A stretch of DNA of 64,000 nucleotides, taken from Serratia rubidaea. Its GTDB lineage: Bacteria; Pseudomonadota; Gammaproteobacteria; Enterobacterales; Enterobacteriaceae. The notes beneath the pieces are model-generated. The model did no database searches. It had not been told where the DNA came from and saw only the letters and a list, made by a program, of their open reading frames with translations. The translations under genes and the position numbers were made by a program. Position 1 is the stretch's first letter; every line of letters starts with the position of its first letter. Below, one piece after another: positions 11,475 through 21,545 of this stretch. The stretch covers positions 2,790,001 through 2,854,000 of the forward strand of contig LR590463.1 in the NCBI GenBank assembly GCA_901472405.1, given 5' to 3'.

Positions 11475-12206
11475 CTAATGGCATGAATTAATAGCAGATA
11501 ATTTAAGCACTCCGTAGTGGGCTTGCCTATGGCAGTTAGGACATAACGCGATCGCATTTTCAACAGAGTCCTCTCCACCTCTAGACAGCCATTCGATATG
11601 ATGAACTTCAAGATATGGCGTACCATCTTCACGTTTGAAAGGCGCATCACGTTTACAACATTGACATTTACCATTGGCTCTAAATATAACCTCTGCAACA
11701 ACATATGGGTTTCGCTTAAATACTCGCGATGTCACCTCTATAAAATCGGGATTTTTACTCTTGGTAGCTAATATTTCACTGCGTTGTCCAGATGATAGTC
11801 TAGATGCAGCATCTACAGCCTCTTCAAATTCAGATTTCACCTCTCTAAAACACCACTTCCCTTGTGAGTTTTCATATAATTCCCATACGCCATGGACTAA
11901 AGGATTATATATTTCAAATATATTCCCGCGTTTAAACAACCGGTCATATGTATGGTGCCGATGAGACTCATCATCTGTTCTTCTAGCTGTTTTATTAAAG
12001 CTCCAGTAACTTCTATTGCAGTTAACAGTATTAACAATGAGATTGAGGCGAGTATCATCCCTATAATTTGGATAAATAGACTTCAAATATTCATCCACCT
12101 CTACGGCTGTTGCTGCTCCGCCAAACTGCTCCTGCACCACCTGAACAGTTTTTGCTCTTATTGGCATATCTCCATATTTGAAAGTCCGACCAGATCTCTT
12201 GACCAT
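11475..12206 (-). CDS. HNH endonuclease
   Basis: A 243-residue protein starting at ATG 12206, preceded by GGGAGGAT at ideal spacing. The C-terminus is a zinc-type HNH domain: CQCC, then YLEVHHIEWLSRGG (catalytic His-His), then ENAIALCPNCHRQAHYG. The N-terminal half (about 1-120) may be a small DNA-binding domain (AVEVDEYLKSIYPNYRDDTR) but is not a family I can name. Such proteins occur as stand-alone, McrA-like or phage-associated nucleases. AT-rich composition and the site between ychF and an oxidase operon point to transfer. Its target is unknown. Confidence 0.8.
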   Translation of the reverse strand: MVKRSGRTFKYGDMPIRAKTVQVVQEQFGGAATAVEVDEYLKSIYPNYRDDTRLNLIVNTVNCNRSYWSFNKTARRTDDESHRHHTYDRLFKRGNIFEIYNPLVHGVWELYENSQGKWCFREVKSEFEEAVDAASRLSSGQRSEILATKSKNPDFIEVTSRVFKRNPYVVAEVIFRANGKCQCCKRDAPFKREDGTPYLEVHHIEWLSRGGEDSVENAIALCPNCHRQAHYGVLKLSAINSCH

Positions 12207-12505
12207 CGCTCTATCCTCCCTGAGGATCATAGGTTCTCAAAATTAACCTCAGAATATCTAGCCATTTCGTAATTCGCAACAAATAGCACCTGCTGGATAA
12301 GATATGCTCTTGTTGCAAAAATCTGGTTCACTTGACGGATTACCACACGGCGCCATACTGCACCAATAATACCGGCTTAGTATAGTCATAGGCTCCAAAC
12401 CAGAAGTTGGCGTTCATCTCAGCCGCCAAAATTCGGCGCCGCACAACGCTGCTGGCGCCAGCGGCACTTACCTTATCATTCAGTCCGTTTGCCCATATAC
12501 GCCCC

Positions 12506-13846
12506 CTACCGCATCTGCAGGATAATAACGCTGCTGCTGGCGGGATCGGTCTTCTCACGCAGCTCTCCCACCGCTTTGGCATCCGTCTCCGCGCCCTGAT
12601 TCCCCCACGAGGTGCGGATAAAGTTCAGCACCTCGGCGGTCTGCCGATCGGTAAGCTGTTTACGGTACGGCGGCATGCGATAGGCGTCGGGTACGCCGTG
12701 CGCCACTATGCGCGCAGAGCCGTTCAGCACTACGTTAATGGAAGACGAAGCGTCAACCTGCATTGAGGTCGCGCCGGCCAGCGGTGGGATCCACGGCGTC
12801 TGACCGCGGCCGTCGGCCCCGTGGCAGCTGCTGCAGCGCGCCATATACGTCTGCCTGCCGGGATGACTCCCGCTGCCGGCCGTTGCAGTGCCCTGCGGAT
12901 ATTGCCAGGCGCTGCCGCGGTTGTTACTGCCGGGCGGCAAGGCTTTCAGGTAGTGGGCGATCGCGCGCAGATCGTCATCGCTCATAAACTGGGTTGAGTT
13001 ATTGAACGCATCGGTCATTGAGCCGAACACCACGGCGTGCTGGTTACGCCCCTGCTTCAGAAATGTCACCACGTCCTCTTCGCTCCAGCGGCTGATGCCG
13101 GTATTGGCATCGTTACGCAGACTTGGCGCATACCAGCCGTCCAACAGTGCGCCGGCCAGATAGTCCTGACTGCCGGCGTCCAGCGCCTTCTCATTAAAGG
13201 CCAGCCCGCGCGGCGTATGGCAACTGCCGCAGTGCCCCGGCCCTTCCACCAGGTACGCGCCGCGGTTCCACAGCGCATTCTGGCTCTCCTGCACCTGATA
13301 AGGCCCGCCGCGGGAAAACGCCGCGCTCCACAGCGCCAACGGCCAGCGCATATTCAGCGGCCACGGAATCTCCGTCGGGCTATTCTGGCGGGATACCGGT
13401 TTAACGCCCTGCATCATAAAGGCATACAGCGCCGCCACGTCCTCATCACTCAGCTTCTGGTAGGAAGGAAACGGCATCGCCGGATACAGACGATGGCCGT
13501 CGCGCGCCACGCCATGGCGCACCGCACGATCGAAATCGGCCAGCGTATAGCGCCCGATGCCGGTTTCGTCATCCGGCGTAATGTTGGTGGTGTAGATTTT
13601 GCCAACCGGCGTCGCCATCGCCAGGCCGCCGCTGAAAGGCGCGCCGTCCGGCGTACTGTGGCATGCCACACAGTCGCCGAGCCGGGCGACATACTCCCCT
13701 TGGCGGATCAAATCGGCGGAGGCTGCCGGCTGGCCAGCCGGCGCATGATCAAACGTAGAGGCAGGCGTGCGCAACAGCCACACGGTCGCCACCGCGGCGG
13801 CACCCACCAAACCGGCCACTATCAGGCCAAGCCTTTTCAGTTTCAT
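12506..13846 (-). CDS. Three-heme cytochrome c, oxidoreductase subunit
   Basis: A 446-residue exported cytochrome with an N-terminal signal or anchor (MKLKRLGLIVAGLVGAAAVA) and three heme-binding CxxCH motifs: CVACH (near 58), CGSCH (near 206) and CSSCH (near 338). This is the layout of the cytochrome subunit of membrane-bound alcohol and aldehyde dehydrogenases, which passes electrons to ubiquinone or a terminal oxidase. It lies 26 bp after the molybdenum subunit gene on the same strand and is the likely electron acceptor of that enzyme. The roughly 300 bp between its stop and the HNH gene hold no gene I can support. Confidence 0.88.
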   Translation of the reverse strand: MKLKRLGLIVAGLVGAAAVATVWLLRTPASTFDHAPAGQPAASADLIRQGEYVARLGDCVACHSTPDGAPFSGGLAMATPVGKIYTTNITPDDETGIGRYTLADFDRAVRHGVARDGHRLYPAMPFPSYQKLSDEDVAALYAFMMQGVKPVSRQNSPTEIPWPLNMRWPLALWSAAFSRGGPYQVQESQNALWNRGAYLVEGPGHCGSCHTPRGLAFNEKALDAGSQDYLAGALLDGWYAPSLRNDANTGISRWSEEDVVTFLKQGRNQHAVVFGSMTDAFNNSTQFMSDDDLRAIAHYLKALPPGSNNRGSAWQYPQGTATAGSGSHPGRQTYMARCSSCHGADGRGQTPWIPPLAGATSMQVDASSSINVVLNGSARIVAHGVPDAYRMPPYRKQLTDRQTAEVLNFIRTSWGNQGAETDAKAVGELREKTDPASSSVIILQMR

Positions 13847-13872
13847 GGTTCTTTCCCTATAGCGCCTGCGGC

Positions 13873-16109
13873 TCAGCTAAAGTTAAAACGCGACAGCGGC
13901 ATGCTGCGGATCCGCTCGCCGGTCAGGCGGGAGACGGCATTCGCCACGGCCGGCGGTATGGCGGCAGCGGCGGTTCGCCGATGCCGCCCATTTTGGCGCC
14001 GCTCTCGATAATGCGTACCTGCACCTGCGCCATGCGCGACGGCGGTAGAATCGGGTACATATCGTAGTTGCGCGCCACCGGCTGCCCTTTCTCATACACG
14101 CTCTCCTCAAGCAACACCTGAGACAGCCCGAGAGCAACCGCACTATTAACCTGCGCCTCGATGATAGCCGGGTTCACGATGCTGCCGGGATCGATCGCCT
14201 CCCACACCTGATGCACCCTTACCTGGCCCTGTTCGATGGACACCTCCGCAATCGCCGCCGCCTCGCTGCCAAACGGCGAGGCCATCGCCACGCCGCGCGC
14301 CCGGCGGCTGCCGTCAGCCGCGGTATAAGGACCGGCCTGCCATCCGCCCGACATCTCCGCCACCGCGTTAAGCAGCGTCGTCAGCCGCTGGCTTCCCTGC
14401 AATAAATGCAGGCGCAAGGCGAAAGGATCCAGCTTGCTTTTATCAGCAATCTCGTCGAGGAAGCACTCATAGAGGAAATCATTCATTGAGTTGCCCACCG
14501 AGCGCCAGTAGCCCAGCCGGACCGGCCCCTTTTTATAGATCTGCGCGATGCGCACGTTAGGAATGGCGTACGCTTTACCCGTCAGCCCTTCTAACGCGCT
14601 GGGATCCAGTTGGTCGCCGTGTTTACCTGTCTGCGCTTCGCTCGGTCCCTCGCAGATGCTGATAGCCTCCAGCGCCACGGGATAGCCCTCTGCATCCAGG
14701 CCGGCGCGAAAGCGCACCGCGGCCATCGGACGATGGGTATCGCGCAAGAATTCCTCTTCCCGGCTCCAGATCAGCTTGATAGGCCGGCCAACCGCTTTGG
14801 CCAGCGCAATAGCCTGCGGATAAACCATCGCGGTATCGTAAACAAAGTGGCGGCCAAAGAAGCCGCCGAGCAGCGGTGAATGGATAATGATTTTTTCAGG
14901 GGCAAGTCCGGTGCGTTTGGCCACGTCGGCCTGAAACATTTCCGGCGCCTGATTCGGGATCCACAGCTCCAGGGTGCCGTCGTCATTGAAGCGCGCCAGC
15001 GCCGAAGGCGGTTCAAGCTGGGCATGATTGAGATACTGGCTGTGATAGGTTGCGCTCAACGTGGTTTGCGCCGCTGACATTGCCTGCGCCGGCTCGCCCT
15101 TCACCTCCGCATCTTCCCCCTCGCCCGGCTCCTGCGCCAGCGCGGCGGCAAACGCCTCGGAGGAAAAATCAGCAGGCATATAGTTACCGTCCGGCGCGTC
15201 AGGCTCCAGCCATTCAACCTGCAGCGCTTCGGCGGCGCGTTTCGCCTGCCACCAGCGCTCCGCCACCACGGCAACGGCCCCCGGCAGTACATGCACCGAG
15301 TGCACGCCTTTCATCGCCTTAACCTGCTCTTCATTACGCAGCTGGCCGGCATGCAGACCAAGCCGCGGCGCATGCTGGACCGCAGCATGCAGCATGCCGT
15401 CAACGCGGCAGTCGATGGTATAGACGGCCTTGCCGGTCGATTTTTCGTGCATATCAAGACGCTGCACCGGCTTGCCGATCCAGCGGAACCGGGCGGGATC
15501 TTTCAGCGTCACCGAATCCGGCGACGGTACCGCCAAATCGCGTGCGCGTGCGGCAAGTTCGCCATAGCTCAGCGAGCGCCCGGACAGCGCATGGATAACG
15601 CACCCCGGCTCGGTATGCAGCTGCTCAACCGGCACGGAAAGCTGCGCCGCCGCAGCCTGTAACAGCATCTGCCGCGCCAGCGCGCCAAGACGACGCATGG
15701 TGGTGTAGCTGGATCGTACCGACTGGCTGCCGCCGGTAATACGCATCCCGCTATCCATCACCTGATACTCTGAACCGGCCGGCGCATTCTCGACGATAAA
15801 GGTCGCCGGATCGGCATCCAGCTCTTCACCCACAATCTGCGCCATGGCGGTAAATATTCCCTGTCCGCCTTCGATAAACGGCGAAAGGAATTTCACCGAG
15901 CTATCCGGGCGGATTTCGAGAAATGCCGGCACCCGCGTGCCCGGCGCTGGGCTGGCCTGCGCCGTCTGGGCGCGGCCCTGCCCAACCGGCAAACCGACGC
16001 CCAGCACCAGCACGCCGGCCAGGCTGCCGCCGGCCAACAGAAAACGACGCCGTGAAAGATTAACCGGTTGCTCACCCAGCGCTGCCAGATCGTGATCGCG
16101 TAGGTTCAT
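13873..16109 (-). CDS. Molybdenum hydroxylase large subunit, Tat-exported, frame broken near C-terminus
   Basis: Xanthine oxidase-family molybdopterin subunit, about 745 residues once restored. It resembles isoquinoline 1-oxidoreductase beta (IorB) and aldehyde dehydrogenase large subunits. A twin-arginine signal (NLSRRRFLLAGGSLAGVLVL) shows export of the folded cofactor enzyme. Cofactor-region motifs include GGFFGRHF and RLGYWRSVGNS, and the C-terminal catalytic GGIGEPPLPP is present. The frame breaks near 13963: with one added base it reads through to NAVSRLTGERIRSMPLSRFN and stops at 13873. The start overlaps the 2Fe-2S gene as ATGA. The natural substrate, probably an aldehyde or N-heterocycle, cannot be told. 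Confidence 0.85.
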
Positions 16110-16564
16110 ACCTTGTCTCCCTTCCCTGCAACCTCATGAATGGCGGCGCCGATCGCGTTGTAGGTGCCGCAGCGGCATAGATTGACCATCGCCGCGGCAA
16201 TCTCCTCGTCCGAGGGATGAGCGTTGTGCTTCAACAAGGCAGTCGCCGCCATCACCTGGCCTGACTGACAGTAGCCGCACTGCGGTACCTGATGCTTGAC
16301 CCACGCCGCCACCACGCGCTGGCCGACATCATCACTTTCGATCGCTTCAATGGTGGTGATTTTTTTCCCGGCGACGGTCTCCAGCGGCGTCACGCAGGAA
16401 CGCACGGCCTGGCCGTCCACCATCACCGCACAGGCGCCGCACTGCGCCAGCCCGCAGCCATATTTTGTCCCGGTCATAGCCAAATCGTCGCGGATAACCC
16501 ATAGCAGCGGCGTATCCGCGTCCGCATCGGTCTGATAAATCTTATTATTGATGTTGAGTTCCAT
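16106..16564 (-). CDS. 2Fe-2S subunit of molybdenum hydroxylase
   Basis: A 152-residue two-cluster iron-sulfur subunit. The plant-ferredoxin-like N-terminal cluster uses KYGCGLAQCGACAV and a later Cys (VRSCVTPL). The C-terminal helical domain binds the second cluster through CGYCQSGQV and CRCGTYNAI. It carries electrons from the molybdenum site to the cytochrome. No signal peptide is present, so it is probably exported together with the Tat-targeted large subunit encoded next. It is the first gene of the three-gene operon. Confidence 0.92.
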   Translation of the reverse strand: MELNINNKIYQTDADADTPLLWVIRDDLAMTGTKYGCGLAQCGACAVMVDGQAVRSCVTPLETVAGKKITTIEAIESDDVGQRVVAAWVKHQVPQCGYCQSGQVMAATALLKHNAHPSDEEIAAAMVNLCRCGTYNAIGAAIHEVAGKGDKV

Positions 16565-16925
16565 CGCTAACCGCTCCAGATAAAGTAGTGCTCACAACGA
16601 CAGCCGTTCAGCTTGCAGGCTCAGAAAGTGGCTCCCCCCGCTCTGCGGGTTTAGGAGGCGTGTATCAGAATAGCTACAGAAATGAATAAGGGTGTTAATC
16701 CTTACAAAGATTAGACGAATAATTAATAGCGTCCAACTCAATGTGGTGCTGAAAAGAATTCACCATTAGCGACGCCGGATGTGGCCCACCCGGTGTGAGC
16801 CACGGACTGAAATAAAGCGGAAAACGGAGATGGAAAGCGGGAGAATCAGCCGGTGCCGATGGACAAGCGTCAGCCGTAAAGCGATACGGTTTTATCACCC
16901 AGCGGGCAAACCGTGCGGCGGCGGT
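16565..16925. other. Intergenic region upstream of the oxidase operon
   Basis: About 360 bp between the start of the 2Fe-2S gene and the end of the CGNR gene, both on the minus strand. It should carry the oxidase operon promoter. I see no gene and no convincing operator. Confidence 0.4.
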
Positions 16926-17507
16926 TTACTGCCTCTGCTGACGAAATCTGGCGACCTTCGCGCGGTTGCCGCACAGCGCCATGCTGCACCAGCGGCGGCG
17001 ATGCGATTTGGTGCGATCATAAAACCACAGCGTGCAGTCGGGGTGCTCGCATTCACGCACCAAATCAAAATGCGCATCGGCCAGCAGCGACGCCGCCAGT
17101 TCCGCCACCGGCGCCAGCAGCCGCGTCGGCGTTTTACCGTCATAGATGCGTTTAATACTCAGCCCGCCTTGTCGATCCGCCACCAGTTGCTGATGGCTGA
17201 CGGCGGCGCTCAGATAGCGGTTCAGCACCGCAGGGTCCGGCGTTTCTCCGGCCTTTTTCTGTTTAACCAGGATTCTTATCGCCTCCCGCAGCCGGCGCGC
17301 CTCATGCAGCAGCTCGCCGTCGGTCGATGCCGGCGCGTCCGGCGCAGCGGCCAAACCGGCCTGTTCCAGCCAGTGGCGGACATCATCATCGGACTGCCAA
17401 AAATCATAAGGCTGCCCGTTCAGCTGCGCCAGCGTATTCAAGAAATCAAGCGCGCCATGGTCGGCGACAAACAGCGGACCTTCAACGCTATGGGAATGAG
17501 CGGACAT
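16926..17507 (-). CDS. CGNR zinc-finger (ABATE-domain) regulator
   Basis: A 193-residue protein. The N-terminal ABATE-like domain includes FVADHGALDFLNTLAQLNG and a leucine-rich helix. The C-terminal zinc finger has CEHPDCTLWFYDRTKSHRRR and WCSMALCGNRAKVARFR, the CGNR signature, which is thought to bind DNA. The start is ATG 17507 (MSAHSHSVEG). It is divergent from an alpha/beta hydrolase across 270 bp that contain three copies of a GTAAC repeat, so it is the natural candidate to bind them and control both genes. Confidence 0.88.
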   Translation of the reverse strand: MSAHSHSVEGPLFVADHGALDFLNTLAQLNGQPYDFWQSDDDVRHWLEQAGLAAAPDAPASTDGELLHEARRLREAIRILVKQKKAGETPDPAVLNRYLSAAVSHQQLVADRQGGLSIKRIYDGKTPTRLLAPVAELAASLLADAHFDLVRECEHPDCTLWFYDRTKSHRRRWCSMALCGNRAKVARFRQQRQ

Positions 17508-17540
17508 CGACGTCTCCAACGTATATCAATGCCAGATAAA

Positions 17541-17571
17541 GTAACCCATAAAATAATAAATTAACAGTTAC
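17541..17571. promoter_or_regulatory. GTAAC-GTTAC repeat, copy 1
   Basis: GTAACC, then an AT-rich middle, then TTAACAGTTAC; total 31 bp. It lies 34 bp upstream of the CGNR start. The outer GTAAC/GTTAC arms form an inverted repeat. Same layout as copies 2 and 3, so a putative operator. Confidence 0.6.
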
Positions 17572-17674
17572 GACATTGTTGTGTGAAGGTAAGCGCTATT
17601 CCTATGCCGCTAACCCAATGAATAAAAAAGATATCTCTGCCACTCCTCGTATTCCATCGGCCAACACCGCCATG

Positions 17675-17705
17675 GTAACCGTTAAAAATACATTTGACAG
17701 GTTAC
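17675..17705. promoter_or_regulatory. GTAAC-GTTAC repeat, copy 2
   Basis: GTAACC, an AT-rich middle, then TTTGACAGGTTAC; 31 bp. It contains the TTGACA -35 hexamer of the likely hydrolase promoter, so binding here would block RNA polymerase. Confidence 0.6.
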
Positions 17706-17721
17706 AAAATAGCACCATACT
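17694..17721 (+). promoter_or_regulatory. Putative sigma-70 promoter of the hydrolase gene
   Basis: Consensus TTGACA at 17694-17699 and CATACT at 17716-17721 (four of six matches to TATAAT), 16 bp apart, about 57 bp before the hydrolase start. Confidence 0.5.
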
Positions 17722-17732
17722 AAACCCCGCAA

Positions 17733-17762
17733 GTAACCACTAAAAACATATTTAACAGTTAC
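17733..17762. promoter_or_regulatory. GTAAC-GTTAC repeat, copy 3
   Basis: GTAACC, an AT-rich middle, then TTTAACAGTTAC; 30 bp. It ends 15 bp before the hydrolase ATG, close to the ribosome binding site. Confidence 0.6.
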
Positions 17763-17777
17763 ATCGGGAGCCGCATT

Positions 17778-18659
17778 ATGACCATGAACCGCCATTTCCC
17801 CGTACGCTATCAGTACGCCGATGCCGACGGCGTACGCGTTTTCTACCGTGAAGCCGGTGAGCCGCAAAACCCGACCCTGCTGCTGGTGCACGGTTTTGCC
17901 AGTTCATCTCACCAGTTCCGCGAGCTGATCCCACTGCTGGCGGATAAGTTCCACCTGGTGGCGCCGGACCTGCCCGGCTTCGGCTTCAGCGAAATCCCCG
18001 CGGAACGCCAATACCGCTACAGTTTTGACGCACTGGGCCAGACCCTCACGCAGTTTGTCGAGGCTCTGGGGCTGGAAAGCTACGCGCTGTACGTCTTCGA
18101 CTACGGCGCGCCGGCCGGTTTGCGGCTGGCGCTCAATCACCCCGAGCGGGTGACCGGGTTTATCTCGCAAAACGGCAACGCCTATCTGGAAGGGCTTGGC
18201 GACGCCTGGGCGCCAATCCGCGCCTACTGGCAGGACGCCTCCGCCGAGAACCGCCGGGCGGTTAACGACGCGGTGCTGAATCTGGCGGGCATTCGCTGGC
18301 AATATCTGCATGGGGTGTCAGACCCGGAACGCGTCGCACCCGAAACCTGGCACCTGGATGCCCTGCTGCTGGAGCGCCCCGGCAACAAGGACATCCAGCT
18401 GGATCTGTTTCTCGACTACGCCAACAACCTGAAGCGCTACCCCGACTTTCAGGCGTTTTTCCGCCAAACCCAGCTGCCGACGTTGATTATCTGGGGCAAG
18501 AACGATCCCTTTTTCATTCCGCCGGGTGCGGAAGCCTTCAGGCGCGACAATCCGCACGCCGTCGTCGAGCTGCTCGATACCGGCCACTTTGCGCTGGAAA
18601 CCCACGTGGCACATATCGCCCAACGTATCCGCCAGGTGATTGGCGGCGAGCCGGCCTGA
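17778..18659 (+). CDS. Alpha/beta hydrolase (haloalkane dehalogenase / epoxide hydrolase-like)
   Basis: A 293-residue cytosolic alpha/beta-fold hydrolase without signal peptide. The oxyanion motif LLVHGFASSSHQFREL is followed by a nucleophile elbow with aspartate rather than serine (YVFDYGAPAGLRLA), as in dehalogenases and epoxide hydrolases. Then come the acid (IIWGKNDPFF) and the catalytic histidine (LLDTGHFALETH). The substrate is unknown. Expression is probably set by the divergent CGNR regulator through the GTAAC repeats. The gene ends at a terminator shared with the convergent glycosidase gene. Confidence 0.85.
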   Translation: MTMNRHFPVRYQYADADGVRVFYREAGEPQNPTLLLVHGFASSSHQFRELIPLLADKFHLVAPDLPGFGFSEIPAERQYRYSFDALGQTLTQFVEALGLESYALYVFDYGAPAGLRLALNHPERVTGFISQNGNAYLEGLGDAWAPIRAYWQDASAENRRAVNDAVLNLAGIRWQYLHGVSDPERVAPETWHLDALLLERPGNKDIQLDLFLDYANNLKRYPDFQAFFRQTQLPTLIIWGKNDPFFIPPGAEAFRRDNPHAVVELLDTGHFALETHVAHIAQRIRQVIGGEPA

Positions 18660-18667
18660 ACCAATAG

Positions 18668-18701
18668 CAACCCATCCACGCCGAGGCGTGGATGGGTGTT
18701 G
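18668..18701. terminator. Terminator between convergent genes
   Basis: CAACCCATCCACGCC and GGCGTGGATGGGTTG-like arms form a long GC-rich stem between the hydrolase stop and the end of the glycosidase gene. The T run is weak. Confidence 0.65.
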
Positions 18702-18719
18702 CCCGGCGTTGCACCGCGG

Positions 18720-20607
18720 CTATTTCACCGGCGTCGCCTCAAACACCAGCGTTTCCAGCGGCTGCAGGGTAACCACCAACGCCTGCTGATACGCCTGCGG
18801 GAAGGTGGCGTTGCTGCCGTAAACCGGCTTCAGGCTAAAGCGGTCACCGACGCCCTGCGGGATTTCGAACGCTTTACTCAGATCCAGGTAATAGGTCTGC
18901 GGTTTATCCAGCGGATTGCGCAGCCCGAAAATCCCCTTCTCCGGCTGCCACGACGCCCAGCCGTACACCTCCAGCAGCGTCGATCGCCGCCGATCCAGTG
19001 GGTATCGACCAGCACCGCCGCATTATCCCGCGACCACTTCGCCGCCTGCGCCAGGGTATCCCACTTGTGATCGTTCAGCATCGACGGGGTGATATACAGC
19101 TCCTGCAGCTGCGTGCCGGTGGCGAAGAAGCTCCATGCTTGATCGTCAAAGTCAGCGTCGCTCTGTACTTTCTCCAGGCCGTAGTAGGCATTTTCCGCGC
19201 TGATAATGCCGTGATACATCAGCGAGTTCAGCGGAAACAGCGGCCCTTTCCTGACGATAGAGCGGTAGGTTTCCGCATCGCGGTAGGTCATCCAGCGCTG
19301 CACCGGCGATCCTTTGCCGTACAGATTGATATCATCGCCCTGCCGCCAGATAGAGTCGGCATAGAACAGCCAGGACGGGCTGGCGTTGGTGCCGGTGGTC
19401 AGGTTGATAAACTGCTGCGGGTTGGCGGCGCGCATGTTGTCCAGCAGCGCGATCGAGGCGTCAAAATCCGAGGCAAACGGGCTGCCGGCAAGGTGCGCGT
19501 TGGCGTTGCCCATGCCGTCCAGCTTGAACGAGGTGATATGCTCGTTCTTGATCAGCTTGACGATCTGCTGATTGAAGTTTTTAAAGTAGTTCGGGCCGGA
19601 CAGCGCCAGCTTGCCGTCAACGGTTTCAAAACCGTACTCTTTAGCGTGGGAAACGCGAATATCGCGCGGTTTGTTATAGCCGCCCCACGGCGACAGCCAC
19701 AGGCCGACCGAACTGTGCACGCTGGCCGCCTTGTCCCGCACCGCGCCAAAACCGTCACGGAACGCCGGGCCGAACAGCCAGCGTCCGCTGCGGTCATCCC
19801 AGCCGTCATCCAGCAAGAACGCATCCAGCTTCACCCCGCGGCCGCTGATAAAGGCCTTATCCCACTCGTCCATGCGTTTCAGCACGTCCTGCTCGGTATA
19901 GGTGGTGAAGAAGCCGATATCCATCCAGCTGTTGTAGTGCAGATAAGGCTGATACGGCCGCGCGCGCACCGCATTGATAAACTGGTTCACGCTGCGGCGC
20001 AGCTGGCCGGGCTGCGGAAAGGTGCCGAAATAGATCCGGTAGCTGACCGGCGCTTCCGGCTCAATCGGCGTCGCCAGCTCCACGTTCAGGTTGGTGGTGG
20101 CCTCGTAGGCGTAGGTATTGACGATCGGCTTTTCCGGAATAATAAAGAACGAGTCGGCAATAATTGGTGAGCTATTGATCGCACCGTCAACATAAGGGGC
20201 CTGCGCCTGCTTCTTCGTCGGGAAGAAGGTAATCTTCGCCACCCGGCGCGCCTGCTTTTGCGCGCTAATCTTGTAATCGATGCGCGCATACTTGCCGTGC
20301 AGCGTGTTGAGCGTCACGCTGACGTTAAAGTCAGGGCGCGTATAGGTGAGCGTTATCGCCTCCCTTGTTGGCTGACGCTCTGCAGCGTGAAATCTGCGGC
20401 GTGAATCACCGTCTCATCAGGCAGCGTCAGAAAAAACAGCTCCTGCGGCGCCAGCTGCCCCCCGTCGGCCTTATCCTTGATCGTCAGCGCCGACTTATCC
20501 TGGTTAAAGGTCACGGCAATATTTTCATTATCGAGCGCGTACTGCGCGGCGGCCGCACCGTTGGCCACCAGCAGCGTCAACAGCGCCACGCGGAAGACTT
20601 TCTTCAT
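18720..20607 (-). CDS. Secreted clan-D glycoside hydrolase, frame broken twice
   Basis: Restored length is about 629 residues with a signal peptide (MKKVFRVALLTLLVANGAAAA). A beta-rich N-terminal domain precedes a TIM barrel with DAFLLDDGWDD and SFKLDGMGNANAH; the Asp in FKLDG matches the nucleophile position of alpha-galactosidase-type enzymes (GH27/GH36/GH31 clan). A beta-sandwich C-terminal domain ends the protein. One missing base near 20362 (G run) cuts off the first 80 or so residues, and another near 18983 cuts off the last 85 or so. It follows kbaY in the aga/kba operon, so it probably frees galactose- or galactosamine-type sugars outside the cytoplasm for the PTS. Confidence 0.8.
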
Positions 20608-20659
20608 ACCAGAGATCCTTATTGTTGTTATTGAAGACTGCGCTAATCACCAGGCGGCG

Positions 20660-21536
20660 TTACGCCGTCAGCGCCGGTTCCGCGCCGATTTTTCCCGCCG
20701 AGCCGCACAGACTGATTTTATTTCTGACCACTTCTTTCATCGCATCCATGCCACGCGCAGGTAGTAACGGGGATCGTTGCCCTGCGGATGGTCGGCAAAC
20801 CACTGCTTCACCGCGCCGGCGAAGGCGATCTTCAGCTCGGTGGCCACGTTGACCTTGCAGACGCCGAGGGCGATCGCCCGGCGGACGAACTCGTCCGCAC
20901 ATCGCTGGCACCGTGCAGCACCAGCGGCACGCTGACCACATCGCGAATGGCCGCCAAGCGCTGAAAATCAATCTTCGGCCGCTGGGTATACAGGCCGTGC
21001 GCGGTACCGATGGCGACGGCCAGGCTGTCGACGCCGGTCTGCGTTACAAAGCGGCGCGCCTCCTGCGGATCGGTCATAAACGCCTGTTCGTCATCGGTGG
21101 CCATATCGTCCTCCACGCCGCCCAGCCGGCCCAGCTCGGCCTCCACGCTACAGTCGTGGCGATGACAATACTCCACCACCGATGCCACCAGCCGGACGTT
21201 ATCGTCAAACGGCAAATGGCTGCCGTCGATCATTGCGCTGCGCACCCCGGCCTGCACCTTGCGGCGGATATCATCCAGCGATTCATGGTGGTCAAGGTGC
21301 AGCGCCAGCGGCATCCGATAGCTGGCGGAATAGGCGCTGCACAGCGCGTAGATCTCCTCAAAGGCGATATGCTTGAAGGTGCCGGGCGTACCCGCCAGGA
21401 TCACCGGTGAACGCAGCTCGGCGCACACCTCAAGAATCGCCTGAATGGTTTCGGCATTGTGGATATTGAACGCCGGCACCGCATAGCCGCGAGCCTGCGC
21501 GTCCAGCAACAGATACTTGGTGGAAATAATGCTCAT
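20660..21536 (-). CDS. kbaY: Tagatose-1,6-bisphosphate aldolase KbaY, frame broken twice
   Basis: Class II zinc aldolase that cleaves tagatose-1,6-bisphosphate to DHAP and glyceraldehyde-3-phosphate. About 290 residues when restored. Family motifs: [24 protein letters not shown] (zinc histidines), [15 protein letters not shown] and [11 protein letters not shown]. Single bases are missing near 20903 (after GASDV; should continue [17 protein letters not shown]) and near 20752 (GCGTGGCATG for GCGTGGGCATG). The C-terminus [12 protein letters not shown] is intact. KbaZ, encoded upstream in the same operon, is its required partner. Confidence 0.92.
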
Positions 21537-21545
21537 GATGTTCCC

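Noticed and set aside
12340..12582. 80-codon minus-strand frame next to the cytochrome gene
   Set aside because: It overlaps the cytochrome 3' end out of frame. The last 25 residues look slightly protein-like but match nothing I recognise.
18998..20170. 390-codon plus-strand open frame over the glycosidase gene
   Set aside because: It is the complement of a gene with a clear signal peptide and catalytic motifs; no family features of its own.
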